Source: Drosophila miranda (taxonomy: Eukaryota > Arthropoda > Insecta > Diptera > Drosophilidae). Taken from it: a stretch of 64,000 nt of DNA. The notes beneath the pieces were generated by a model that had not been told where the DNA came from, ran no database searches, and saw only the letters and a list, made by a program, of their open reading frames with translations. The DNA lies in the NCBI RefSeq assembly GCF_003369915.1, contig NC_046677.1:19734913-19798912 (forward strand). The letters are read 5' to 3'. The translations under genes and the position numbers were made by a program. This document shows, piece after piece, positions 49,350 through 59,570 of the stretch (position 1 is the stretch's first letter; every line of letters starts with the position of its first letter).

Positions 49350-49585
49350 CAATTTCTCATCCGATTTGAACGTTTGGCCCCTCTTTGTGATCGGGTCCGT
49401 GTCCCGGATTGTTTGGAGTCAGATTAATACCAAGGACAATAAGGATAGCTAACTGATATATTCCTCTGTCATACGTATCGGGCCGATCTGGGTGTGCCAC
49501 TGCTTCCTGTGATCTGAAGAAAATCCTTGATTTGGCAGAGACATTATCAATTATTAAGGATATTTGGCCCAATATTTTATTTTCA
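49350..49585 (+). repeat. repeat arm matching 48437-48860 in inverted orientation
   Basis: See the partner entry. Similarity is patchy and the copy is clearly old. Together with the central hairpin the three pieces make a nested inverted structure of about 1.15 kb between the ARGLU1 homologue and Cpr30F. Confidence 0.4.
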
Positions 49586-51010
49586 CCGCTATTTGTCTAC
49601 CGATCTGGCGGTAGTCCACAGCAATCGGGCAGAATGGGCTAAACTGCTTCCCTTCCCCAATCCAATCCCCTCCTCGCACTTGTATCGGACACGATCTACT
49701 CGTGTGTACATGTCGCTAAGTAGACACAAGTTATTATTTATAGAGACTACTTAAATTTATATGTCTTGTTGCTGATTGGGTTGGGCGATGCTGGACAGCG
49801 GGCGACAGCAAGCACGCCCGCGGATGATGGAGAAGGGCGACAGGGGTCCTGGGGAATAGGGGCAGAGAAGTCAAACTGTCCAAGTGCGTGAGCAGGCGGT
49901 GGCGACTCCAAAATTGGTCCACGACCACTCGCAATGAAATCGTAATCTTGTTCTAAATGAATGTGGCGCAAGATACGAATACGAATACTCATACGCACCG
50001 CACCGCCTGTCAGCTCCACCCCACTCAACTTCACCTGACCCCACTCTACTCCAGCGCATATTACTTCATATTGAATTTGGCAACGTGTTTGGTGTTTGGT
50101 TTGGTTTGGAGCCTTTACTTTGCCTACCTTTTTCGCATTGATTTGTGTGCGGAGCATGCGTGAAAGGCGAAGGCGACAGCACTGCCACCTGACCAGACCC
50201 AGATCTGGCCGGATCAGAGATCTTGGGGGGCACGGCACTCTGGCGGATGTTGCAATTTGATTAATTAATTAAGTGGAAAATCGGCAAAGCTCTTTACGGC
50301 ATTTCTCAGGTTTGTCGATCAAACGATCTGCGAATGTCAACGTGCAATTTGTTTGTTGTGACGGCGATAAGCTTATCCCCTTCCCATTCAGCCATTCAAT
50401 ATGTCAGTTAACTTGTCAGCAAAGTGATCCTAATAGTGGAGTCGTAGATAAAATGGAAGTGAAGTAGCCCCCACAATTTACTTAAGGGCTAAGGGGAGAC
50501 GCCAATAAAGATATGAACATTTATAGATTGATCTCTTAAGTATACTTACCGTATGTAGTCAATCCTTCCTTTCTCATGATCTCTATCAAATACCTTCTTC
50601 CTATCACCATCACCATTATTCGAAATCAAATCTTTGAACCCACGAAAATCCACTAAAACCTATCATATTGGATTAATTGCTTCTCTGATATCAGACAACT
50701 TTCACTTGACTTTGGACCATGATCGTAGTTTGAATGGTATGCTGGGTTCCATTGTATGACTGTGGCGTATGGGTCACATAGGACCCGATTGACAATCCAG
50801 AAACATGAGCTTAGCTTTGCCTACATTGTTGCCACAAACTGGAGCAAAGCACTGTGAATGTTTTATTACCACAGTACAAAATTTGCCAAAAAATAAAATT
50901 AAAAAATGATAACGATTTTGCATTAGCCGGATTCCGGTTCGCGGTGCGTGGTGCGTGTGTTTGGGCTTGGATTTGGAATGGAGGTGGGGCCAGAGAGCTT
51001 TGACTCGCCG
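49586..51010. other. intergenic, no gene seen
   Basis: About 1.4 kb upstream of Cpr30F. Open frames up to 163 codons (minus strand, 49747-50238) lack any recognisable family feature and I do not call them. The 3' end should carry Cpr30F regulatory sites. Confidence 0.5.
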
Positions 51011-51013
51011 AGC

Positions 51014-51055
51014 TATATAAAAGTTGCGAGCGCGACACTTGGAGACATAGTTCAG
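51014..51055 (+). promoter_or_regulatory. Cpr30F: TATA box and initiator of Cpr30F
   Basis: TATATAAAAG at about 51013-51022 is followed some 30 bp later by TTCAGTG, a good arthropod initiator (TCAGT at about 51051-51055). The start codon follows at 51125. Confidence 0.75.
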
Positions 51056-51124
51056 TGCAGGAGCCCCAAGTGAAGCCAACTACCAAGCCACCACAGCCCA
51101 AATCCAAACAAATTCCAAGCCAAA

Positions 51125-51641
51125 ATGTTCGCTGTAAGTCAAAAGGATTAGAGACAATCGTAGAAGGAGATTCTCCACTAACCACCGTTCTCCATCCGCT
51201 CCATTGCAGCTTTTGTCTCTGTTCATCCTGGGTGTGGGCGCTGCCACCGCCATCGAGCTCCCACTGAGCCCCATCTACCACTCTCCGGGTCTTGTCAAGC
51301 CCCTGCTGAAGGCTGTCGAGGTTGAGGCGCCCGCCCACTATGACTTTGCCTACTCGGTGCACGACGAGCACACCGGCGACATTAAGAGCCAGACGGAGTC
51401 CCGCAAGGGAGATCAAGTGCAGGGCCAGTACACACTGATCGATGCCGATGGATACCTGCGTACCGTGGACTACACCTCGGATGCCCACAATGGATTCAAT
51501 GCCGTCGTCCGCCGAGATCCTCTAGGCCACAAGGTGATCAAGGCTGCTCCCATTGCCAAGGTCCTGTCTCCTCTACCCCTGGCCTATGGGGCCCCAAAGC
51601 TGCTCGCCGCCCCCAAACTGCCCCTCGGCTTGTACCAATAA
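51125..51641 (+). CDS. Cpr30F: cuticular protein, RR-2 Rebers-Riddiford class
   Basis: Two exons (51125-51133, 51210-51641) give 146 residues. The first coding exon holds only MFA, the usual arrangement in fly cuticle genes where the intron interrupts the signal peptide. The signal peptide MFALLSLFILGVGAATA is followed by the RR-2 consensus at about residues 44-105: HYDFAYSVHDEHTGDIKSQ, then ESRKGDQVQGQYTLIDADG, then LRTVDYTSDAHNGFNAVVRR. The tail is rich in Pro/Ala/Leu. RR-2 proteins bind chitin in hard cuticle. Strong codon bias and a TATA promoter fit stage-specific epidermal expression. Confidence 0.93.
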
Positions 51642-52095
51642 GTCGAAGAGCTGGATAGGCAGAGAGAGAGATATCAAACACTGATTTCATCGCATCGACG
51701 ACGACCACCCATCCGCATCTGTATCTGAACTTTAGCCGAACTATGTTTTACCTGACACCCAGACACCACCTCGTATCGTATCGTATCGTATCTACATTCT
51801 ACGCTCTACACATGCCCTATGCGTCTATTCTGCTTCCTCTTCGACGACTTTTCCACTAAGACTCTTCGCCACTCAACTACCGGTAGCGCCTCATATCGGT
51901 AAAAGTGGGGTCCTATCTCATCTGCGTAATATTTTACATATTATGTGTAAATAGAAGGCAATAAATGCATTTTTAGAAAACAATCTCGATCAGACAAACA
52001 CTTTTCAAACAACAGCCTGTGGATATATTGTACAAATACATATCATATGATATATGGTAGAATGTCTGCTGAGAATGTCCCTTTTCGGTGTCTGT

Positions 52096-52471
52096 TCAGT
52101 AGCGGGAGTAGCTGGCAACGGGCTCACGACGAACTTGCGCATTAAAACCCAACAGCGGATCGGAGGTGTAGTCCACAATTCGGCGATGGCCATCGGGTTC
52201 AATGAGGGAGTAACGACCCGTTACATACTCGCCACGCCGATGCTCGAAGTGGTCCTTGACATCCCCAGTTTCGCTGTCGTGGACGGCATAATGGAACTCA
52301 TACTGAGGTGGGCTGGAAATCAGCTCATCGGGGTGGCTGGCGATGATGGAAGCCTGAACAGCGGCAAATGCACACAGGATCAGGCAAACGCCAATGCTGG
52401 TAGACTACTCAAGGGCTTCTTTAGACTGCGGATAGACTTTCATAGTGTTTGGCGCTTACCCGGGCACTCAT
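52096..52471 (-). CDS. second RR-2 cuticular protein
   Basis: Two exons on the minus strand (52471-52460, 52404-52096) give 106 residues. The first exon encodes MSAR, the second completes the signal peptide (STSIGVCLILCAFAAVQA). The RR-2 motif follows: PQYEFHYAVHDSETGDVKDH, EHRRGEYVTGRYSLIEPDG, HRRIVDYTSDPLLGFNAQVR. The intron is 55 nt with GTAAGC and a pyrimidine-poor GAGTAG acceptor; this is the only junction that keeps frame. It lies tail to tail with Cpr30F, about 450 bp apart, likely an old duplicate that is considerably diverged. It could be the Cpr30B counterpart but I cannot confirm this. Confidence 0.85.
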
Positions 52472-52527
52472 GCTGGAGCTAGCGCTGGAGCTGGAGATGG
52501 GGCTGTAGCTGTGGGTGGAACGTAGTC

Positions 52528-52566
52528 GACTGATGACTAAGGGCTTGTCTCTACTAGCTTTTATAT
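52528..52566 (-). promoter_or_regulatory. TATA box and initiator of the second cuticle gene
   Basis: On the minus strand CATATAAAAGC (TATA at about 52565-52558) is followed by TCAGTC at 52533-52528, a well-spaced TATA-Inr pair. The ATG follows some 60 bp further. Confidence 0.7.
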
Positions 52567-52569
52567 GCA

Positions 52570-53980
52570 GAGCCCATGGCCCATTGTCGCAGTGGCCAAG
52601 TTATGGGAGATGATGAAATTGAATCCCCCGCAAACAGTGCAATGCTTCGGGCTTATGCAACGCGCACCGACTCTTGTCGAAATCGTATTAGGGAAATGAA
52701 ACCGAATCCCTTGCACTTGCTCCATCTCCAGTTCCAGTTTCAGATCCAGGTCTACTCGTATCTTCCACAATGGAGGGGTGGGGCGAATCAGCAATAATCT
52801 AGCTGTTCAAAACTCACTCGGATTATATTAGCATAGATTAAAGTACAGCTTACGCTCTTAGATCAATATTTAGCTTATTCTGTATCACAGCATTAACAGC
52901 ATTAACTCTAACTTTACGCGCTGATTGGATTCAATGCACTGATAGTTTGATGATTTGACGATTTGCATTCAGATTCAGTTCAAAAGACGTATTCATTCCA
53001 TTCTGTTTCAGGTACAACGGCACTAGTCAATGATCCCCTCAGAATTTATTCTCCAGCAGCGATCCTGGGAATATGATAATGGGATAATAGAAATACCTGG
53101 TGGAACGCCATGCATGCCAATGGCCCAATGAATTGTGGATTGTGGTGTGGTGTGGTGCTGCCCGAATTTTCTGTTGCTAACCGACTACTTGATTTGGATT
53201 GATTGGAGTGCTGTCGACTTCTACGCTTGCTGATTACCCAAATTCAAGTTACCATTCTCGGCCACCATCCAGGCGGTCAGCTTCTCATCTTCCGTCTTGT
53301 TGGTCTCATCCCAGGGGAATGCCGCGGCACCTGTTCCTGCTGCTGGCTTCGGCTTCTGTGTGTTTTGTGCTCTGAAAGAGTTTGGATGGATATTTCAATC
53401 TTACGGAGTCAGTAAGGGATCTCTAGGTCCTCAAATCGTATTTTATCTGGAGATTTGTGTTCCATACAGAAATCAAATTCAAAGCAATAATTGGGATAGT
53501 AGTTTATCCCAAAACGCTACGTACACAGAGGTAGGCAAATAATAAGTTGTGACTACGGTAATCGTACAGATGCAATGATATAGTGACACTATTTCTAGAT
53601 ACTTCTACTTCTTCTCAAATGTATTTACAACTTGGCGTCGAATGTTGGTTTTTACCTTATGGGCCAAAAGCGACATTCTTCATCAATTGAGGGGGAGGAC
53701 GAGGAGGAGTTATCACTTGTGGCACCCACACAAAATGTTCAATGACAAGCAAATGAAAAGACACAAAACGATGACAGAGAAACACACAGAGAGAGAGAGA
53801 GAGAGGGGAGAGAGAGAAAGGGAGAAATGGAGAAAGACACAGAGCACAATGTATAGAAAGAGCACAACATGGACGACATGGATGACAGAGCATGATCATG
53901 AGAGCATGAGGATTCAAAGAAGCATGGGACAAGGTCTACAAGAGCATGCAGGCCAGGGAGCCTCCTCCTCCGCCTCCTAC
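52570..53980. other. intergenic, no gene seen
   Basis: Noncoding DNA between the cuticle gene and the kinase. A GA microsatellite lies at 53787-53815. The left end of the kinase 3' UTR should lie within it, and further alternative 3' exons of the kinase are possible. Confidence 0.45.
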
Positions 53981-56365
53981 TTACAGCGAGTCCGCGTGAC
54001 TGCCGTTGTTCACCTCCAGGCTGCTCTGGGTATTTTTCTTTCGGATGCCGGGGCGCAGGAAGCTCTCGCCGAAGAGGTCGCGCTCTCGCCGGGCCCCACT
54101 CTTAGCTTGCTGAGTGGGCGGCACCGTGTGCGGGTACTTGGCGTCACTATCGGAGTCCATCGACAGCTGCCCAAAAAGGTCCTCCAGCAGAATGTTGGCC
54201 TTGGCGTTACGCTGGCGTTTGGCGGAGGTTTTCAGCTTGGAGCTGCACGAAACACAAAGACAAAGTTACATGGTGGAGGGAACGGAATGAATCTCAAGTG
54301 CAGCGAACAAAGATAAGGATGCTTCACAGTAAAGTGCTCAATAAAGTGTGCCTACAGTCGTTCCCTTCTAATCACAAACAACTCACCCGAGTATCTGGTC
54401 CAGATCATCGGATCTTAACGTAGACTCCTGCCCGGGCGGACGGGATCGCGCGGACAACCGAATGGCGGCTCCATTGAGTACTCCTCCACCCAACATTGAT
54501 GATGCTTCATAGGCGGGATGTTGATGCTGCTGCTGCTGTTGCTGTGGCTGGCGCACGATTATACTGGGCGGGGCAAGGCTGGCGCTCACCTTGGAGAACA
54601 CGTTGTAGACCTTCGCATCAGGGGCAAGGAGGGAGTTGTTACGTGTCGCCGGCACATAGTAGCCTCCGTTGGTGGCAGCTGCGCCAACAACGAGCTTGGC
54701 ATTGTTCTTGGCATTCTTGTTGGCCGTGTCGTAGCTCAGCTGGCTTCCGTTCACATAGATGGCTCCAGCGTTGCGGGACATGGTGTTGCTGAAGGAGACA
54801 TTCGGGTGGTACAGCTGCTGTTGAGATCCCGCTGCTGCTGGCAATCCAAAAAGCTGTGCAATGTTGCGATTCAAGTAGATGTCGTTTATGGATTCACCTC
54901 CGTTCTGTGGCTGATGTTGATGCTGTGGCTGGCCCTGATCTCCTGTGGGCCCGCCTAGGCTGGAAGAGTCTGCCAGGGCGTGCGGGATCGCTCCTCCACC
55001 AGCAACAGGCATGCGCATGTCGTTGCTGGTTAGGAAGTTCAGCTTCGGCTGGTACTGTCTCGGCATGCTCACGTTCTTTGACACACCCTTGCCATTGCTT
55101 AGGCTGCTGTTGTTGTTGTTTATGTTCTTCATATTGTTCATGTTGTTGTTGCCCTGGTGGATGAGTTCGGTGACAGCCTGGAGCTTCTCCTGCACCGGAA
55201 GCACGTGGTTTGACACAGTTTGGGTCTGAGGTAGCAGCAGTTGGCCAGAAGAAGCCGCCGCATACTTGGAGCTCAGGCGGACATTCGCCTTGGTAGCCGC
55301 CGTGGGAGAGATCCGCTTTAGGGCGTGAAAGTACGGATACTTGAGGCTCTGCTGGGCTGTGGGACGCTTGTCGGGATCGTAGGCGAGCATATCCTCGAGC
55401 AGATCGAGTCCGTTTTGGCTACAGCGGCTAACCACGCTGCTTAGTGGCACTTTGATGCAATCTGGGTAGCGGAAGTGGATCATGGACGCCAATCGGTAAC
55501 CATCCGGCCAGTCACCCTGCAATAAAAATAGCATATTTCCAGATTATAATGTTCTGTTGTGGTCCTGAGCTGCACTCACCTTCTCTGGCGTGCCCAGCAC
55601 GGAGCAGATCTTGAACAGCTGGTCCACCTCGCTGCTGCCCGGAAAGAGCGGTCGGAACGTGTACAGCTCGGCCATGATGCAGCCCATTGCCCACAAGTCG
55701 ATGGTGCTGCCGTAGTTGGTGGAGTGCAGCAGCACCTCTGGCGCCCGATACCACCGCGTCGACACATAGTCCGTGAACGGCGGCCTCGACCTAATCTCCC
55801 TTGCCAAACCGAAGTCTGCTATTTTGATCAGCTCCGGTCCGGAACAGAGGAGATTTTCCGGCTTGAGATCCCGATGGAAGAAGCCATGACGATGCATGAA
55901 GGCCAGGCCAGTGAGAACCTAAACAGATGGGTTAGATGGATTATAGATGGCAACATAACTCATTTCTTGCTGAGTGTTCACCTGGAAGAGAATGCTCTTC
56001 AGCTCTGGCTCGGGAAGGTGGGTGTCCCGATCCTTGATCATTTGGTACAGGTTCTCCTTCATGTACTCGAACACAAAGTAGAGGGTGTCGTTCTCCCTGA
56101 TCACCTCCTTGAGCTTGACGATGTTCGGATGCGACAGTTTCTTCAGGGACTGAAAATGGAAGGCGCTAATTCAGGAGGAATCAAACTCTACTGCTTGTTT
56201 AGGACCCACCTTAACTTCCCGCAGGTTCATGGCCTCCTCCCAGGAGTAGTACTTTCGCTTCATCCGCTTTATGGCCACCTTCTCGCCGGTGTCCTTGCGC
56301 TGGCCCAGCACGACGGTGCCGTAGGTGCCGTCCCCCAGTTGGGTCAGCGTTATATATCGGTTCAT
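53981..56365 (-). CDS. CG42366: MAK/ICK(CILK1)-type ciliary serine/threonine kinase
   Basis: Five coding exons (56365-56210, 56149-55982, 55918-55580, 55516-54387, 54242-53981) give 684 residues. The kinase domain fills residues 4 to about 285: P-loop [19 protein letters not shown] with the catalytic Lys33, [16 protein letters not shown], and a MAPK-like TDY activation motif ([14 protein letters not shown]). The long tail is rich in Asn, Gln and Ser, with CAG-type repeats. MAK/ICK/MOK kinases act at ciliary tips to regulate axoneme length and IFT turnaround. An acceptor (tgtgcag) at about 56420 shows a 5' UTR intron. The stop TAA is embedded in the donor-like CT/GTAAGTAG, so an alternative spliced C-terminus is possible. 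The CG number is from memory. Confidence 0.9.
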
Positions 56366-57169
56366 GCTTATTACAATAGAATGGCACTCTTCAGTTCTTC
56401 ACATAGTCTCTGGATGCACCTGCACAAAGAAATAAACAAAAGAAAAAGTGTAATTTATGGGCAAGCAAGAAAGCCTTTTTTATTATTTATACACCTCTAG
56501 CCAGACGGGAAAACCTCAAAAGAATCTGAGTTTCAATTAAATGACATGCACTAAAAAAGGTAATCGAATCGAATCGGCCATGAGCCCGTTGGCCGGACGT
56601 GTGCGCCCTATTCTCGGATGCCACCTATCCAATTGGAATCAATATATTGATCCAGAGGCACCCAGCCGATAAGCTTGACCGAATTTCATTTGATTTAACC
56701 AAAAAACAACTCTCCGTCAAGGTCACAGATACCATCATACGTGAACGGGACAGAATGAGGATAACATATAGGGCGGTGACGGGTCTGTAATTACAACTCG
56801 TGCCGCTTCCAAAGGAAAGTATACACAAATCAATACCCGCAGATAATGGAAGACAATTACTGTCGATTAACAAAAATCCGAACACATTCACAGCTGATTA
56901 AAAGCTGTCATGGCATTGCCGATTCAATGCCACAACCGAAGCCAATCTAAATAAAAAGGGTTAAGAATGAAAAACACCAGAACAGTAAGGAATCCATAAG
57001 ATGGATAAGCGGAACAAATAGAGCATTTAGAAACACCTGTGTGAAGTTTATTATATTATTATACAATATTATATTATACCCCAAGAATAAATGAGCACGT
57101 TCCTCAAGATAATAATTGAAAGGATGCTCGGCTTCATCTTAATGCTACGTTTTTACAATTCCAAAGGAA
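56366..57169. other. kinase 5' flank, no gene seen
   Basis: Probable 5' UTR exon and promoter of the kinase. AT-rich, with ATATTATATTATT repeats near 57050-57080. The segment near 56970-57000 (AACACCAG...GGAATCCATAAG) resembles the upstream flank of the later mini-gene units, so the peptide cluster's duplicated flank begins here. Confidence 0.4.
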
Positions 57170-57249
57170 TCAAGGTTATAAAAGCGTTGACAATTCAATT
57201 AGGGAAGGGAATACAAATATTATTTTAACAACTCATTTACGAACTGAAG

Positions 57250-57341
57250 ATGAAGCTATAATTCTTGTACTTCTCATAGTGAGACTATCTGGGGCCATTG
57301 CCATTGGAGGAAGGCATTACATTGGATTTGGAAGTTACTAG
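57250..57341 (+). pseudogene. mini-gene unit A of the secreted-peptide cluster, frame disrupted
   Basis: The stretch resembles the intact units: ATGAAGCT start, a hydrophobic leader (VLLIVRLSGA), a glycine/aromatic tail and TAG followed by AATCGTGATAAT as in unit H. From the ATG the frame closes after three codons, one base short of the family consensus, so it is either a pseudogene or carries a sequence error. The upstream region shows the conserved GCGTTGACAATTCAATT box but only a poor TATA (ATACAAATA). Confidence 0.6.
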
Positions 57342-57532
57342 AAATCGTGATAATTTAAGAATAAACTGAACTGAATTGAACTAAATGTCGTCTCCCATTA
57401 ATATTCTACACCGCTTCTTTATTTCTGATTATATTAGGTGTTTGCATTACTGCCGTGCCCATCTTCGCACTTCAACAGACAATGTCAATAATCAAACTAG
57501 AACTGAATGAGTGGCTAGGAAAAAATGTAATG

Positions 57533-57613
57533 CTAATCTTTGCCTATTCCAAAAGAATATCGTCCAGTCCAGGCGTTGGCTACAATGAGGAGTACAAGAA
57601 TCGTTAACTTCAT
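57533..57613 (-). CDS. tiny secreted peptide precursor, unit B
   Basis: An intact 26-residue frame. MKLTILVLLIVANA is a compact signal sequence and the remaining tail is WTGRYSFGIGKD. The ATG sits 40 bp downstream of a TATAAAAG box (57661-57654), which fixes the start. A conserved upstream box (GGCGTTGCCGATTCGATT) lies at about 57701-57684. The tail YSFGI-G-K resembles an amidated allatostatin-A ending (Y-X-F-G-L/I-NH2, where Gly donates the amide). That resemblance is inference. Function is unknown; an immune or reproductive peptide is equally possible. Confidence 0.65.
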   Translation of the reverse strand: MKLTILVLLIVANAWTGRYSFGIGKD

Positions 57614-57780
57614 CTTCAGCTTCGAAATGATTTCGATCCGTATCCGTCTGTGTCTTTTATAGAAGATTTATATTCCCTTCCCAAATCGAATCGGCAACGC
57701 CTTTTTAACTTTTCGGATGTTCGTAATAATACCACTTGTCAGCATAAGTCAATATGTGACGTTATTCTGACCCCTGAACA

Positions 57781-57930
57781 TTACAGAACAAAAGAATTAA
57801 ACAAGAAATGAATAAAAATTAAAAAAGATCTCAATGATTGACAATTTGAAATTGAATGACCTGAGGAATGGAAGACCAACCTTCCATTGAGGTAGGCCGC
57901 AATGAACAGTGGTAGAATCTTCAGCTTCAT
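57781..57930 (-). CDS. secreted-peptide cluster unit C, diverged
   Basis: The 49-residue frame starts MKLKILPLFIAAYLNGRLVF and continues into sequence homologous to the noncoding flank of unit D, so the C-terminal half is probably not an old coding region. The promoter is weaker (TATAAAAATC). It may be a degenerate member. The unit pairs with B in a duplicated block matching units E and D. Confidence 0.35.
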   Translation of the reverse strand: MKLKILPLFIAAYLNGRLVFHSSGHSISNCQSLRSFLIFIHFLFNSFVL

Positions 57931-58029
57931 CTTCAGTTTTTGTATGACAATCGACCACCTTCTACTAAGATTTTTATAGAAGATCACAAGAATACAAGAG
58001 CTGAATAAGTGGGTAGGGAAAATTTAATG

Positions 58030-58107
58030 CTATTTTCTGCCCAGGTCAAACGAATATGGTGAATGCGCAGTGGCTACAATGAGGAGTACAAGAATCTTTA
58101 CCTTCAT
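58030..58107 (-). CDS. tiny secreted peptide precursor, unit E
   Basis: An intact 25-residue frame: leader MKVKILVLLIVATA and tail HSPYSFDLGRK. TATAAAAG is at 58155-58148 and the conserved GCGTTACCAATTCGATT box is at about 58195-58179. The ending DL-G-RK is a standard amidation plus dibasic cleavage signal. The mature form would be HSPYSFDL-amide, one residue away from the allatostatin-A core PYSFGL. Paralogous to B, F and H. Confidence 0.65.
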   Translation of the reverse strand: MKVKILVLLIVATAHSPYSFDLGRK

Positions 58108-58428
58108 CTTCAGCTTCGAAATGATTTCGATCCGCATCCATCTGTGTCTTTTATAGAAGATTTACATACCCTTCCCTAATCGAATTGGTAACGCCTTTTT
58201 AACTTTTGGGTTCCGGTTATGTCGGGTAATTGCAATATTACCACTTGTTAGCATAAGTCAATATGTGACGGTTTTGTGACCCCTGAACATTACAGAACCA
58301 AAGAATTAGACAAGAACTGAATATAAATTAAAGAAGAACTCAATAAAAATTAAACAAGAGCTGAATGATTGGCAATTTGAAATTTAATGACCTGATGAAT
58401 GGAAGGAATTGATTTTCATTCCATTGAT

Positions 58429-58467
58429 TTAGGCCGCAATGAACAGTAGTAGAATCTTCAGCTTCAT
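58429..58467 (-). pseudogene. secreted-peptide cluster unit D, truncated
   Basis: The start MKLKILLLFIAA is followed at once by TAA. Upstream and downstream flanks match unit C. The TATA box is degraded (TATACAAAT). Likely a dead copy. Confidence 0.5.
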
Positions 58468-58591
58468 CTTCAGTAAATGTATGACAAGAGACCACCTCCT
58501 ACTACGATTTGTATACAGTCGTTCTTCCAAACAACTGCGAGCCAAGACTGCAAATTTCTAGCATAAGTAGTCCGGCATGACAATAGTCAAC

Positions 58592-58666
58592 CTACTTTAG
58601 TGCATAAGAAAATTGCCCCTGTCTGGCAGTGGCCACAATGAGGAGTACAAGAATCTTTAGTTTCAT
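58592..58666 (-). CDS. tiny secreted peptide precursor, unit F
   Basis: An intact 24-residue frame: leader MKLKILVLLIVATA and tail RQGQFSYALK. TATAAAAG at 58714-58707 and the GCGTTGCCAGTTCGATT box at about 58751-58735 match B and E. The tail keeps an aromatic-Ser-Tyr core but lacks the glycine before the basic residue, so it would not be amidated by the usual rule. Confidence 0.6.
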   Translation of the reverse strand: MKLKILVLLIVATARQGQFSYALK

Positions 58667-59084
58667 CTTCAGTTTCGAAATGCGTTGGACCCGCATCCAT
58701 CTGTGTCTTTTATAGAAGATTCGTAATCTTTCGTAATCGAACTGGCAACGCCTTTTCAACTTTTGGATACCGACTATGACCAAGGCATTCCTGCGTTCCC
58801 ATTTCGATCGGGAATCGTTCTAGTATCATTTTATTTTAATATACCATTAGTCATGCATTTTTGAGTAAAGCTTAAATATTTAAAGGGGGTCTTTTATCGA
58901 TTGGCATGTACTAAAAGGTTCTCAACAAGGGGCGCTTATGCAAACACCGGACATAATTAGGTATCCATAAGTTGGCACTCTTACGGAGGGTGTTGCCAAT
59001 TCAATTAGTGACGGTGAAATTCTAGAAAAGATTCAGATGAAGCACAACTTAACTTATCCTAACTTATCGAAATATTAAGATAAA

Positions 59085-59180
59085 GCTGACCAATCTTGTA
59101 CTCCTCATTGCTGGACTTTCTGGGGCCATGGCCATTGGAGGAAGGTATTACTTTAATGTGGTAGATACTAGGAATCGTGA
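59085..59180 (+). pseudogene. secreted-peptide cluster unit G, start lost
   Basis: Strong similarity to unit H through the leader (LVLLIAGLSGAMA), but the position of the ATG reads ATA and the tail is shifted relative to the others. The upstream box GTGTTGCCAATTCAATT is kept while the TATA box is not (CTAGAAAAG). A recent dead copy. Confidence 0.55.
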
Positions 59181-59513
59181 AATTATATTTAAAAAAAAAA
59201 CTGAACTGAATAAACGTCCCCCTTATTGTTTCGTAATGGTCTTTTGGGAATTTGGGTCTTCAGGTGGGAATACACAACACAGATACTGATACATACATAC
59301 GTAAGGTTACTCCTAGATATGTGCGTTCTAGTGTGTATGACTCCTTTAGCTTAGATTTTGTGAAGGAGGAATCTAAAGGCGTTTTGAGTCACGTTGAGTC
59401 TACATGGCTTTGGTCCAAAGTCCAACGAGAGACTTATGCAAGCACCGGACATAATCACGAATCCATTAGGTAGCAAACACATTTATTAGGGCATTGCGAA
59501 TTCGATTGGGGAC

Positions 59514-59530
59514 GGGGAATTTCTATAAAG
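59514..59530 (+). promoter_or_regulatory. kB-like site fused to TATA box of unit H
   Basis: GGGGAATTTC at 59514-59523 matches the Rel/NF-kB consensus and runs straight into TATAAAG at 59524-59530. The ATG is 47 bp downstream of the TATA. The position overlapping the TATA is unusual, and a single match may be chance; the other units have GGGAAGGGAATAT-like sequence in its place. Confidence 0.4.
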
Positions 59531-59570
59531 ATCCAATTCTTGGAGAACTTAACTCATTAAAAATCTAAAG

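Noticed and set aside
48437-49585. CRISPR-like or transposase-bearing element
   Set aside because: No regular direct repeats, no coding potential; only inverted repeats are present.
49747-50238. Minus-strand open frame of 163 codons upstream of Cpr30F
   Set aside because: Low-complexity His/Arg/Pro stretches, no conserved motif, no TATA or initiator.
53642-54316. Plus-strand open frame of 224 codons across the kinase 3' end
   Set aside because: Half is a GA microsatellite (RERERGERERE) and half is antisense of the last kinase exon.
54496-55229. Plus-strand frames of about 100-146 codons opposite the kinase tail
   Set aside because: They are the antisense of the Gln/Asn-rich kinase tail; Cys/Leu runs come from CAG/AAC repeats.
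55559-56500. Plus-strand open frame of 313 codons opposite the kinase domain
   Set aside because: Antisense shadow of strongly biased coding exons; the minus strand carries all kinase motifs.
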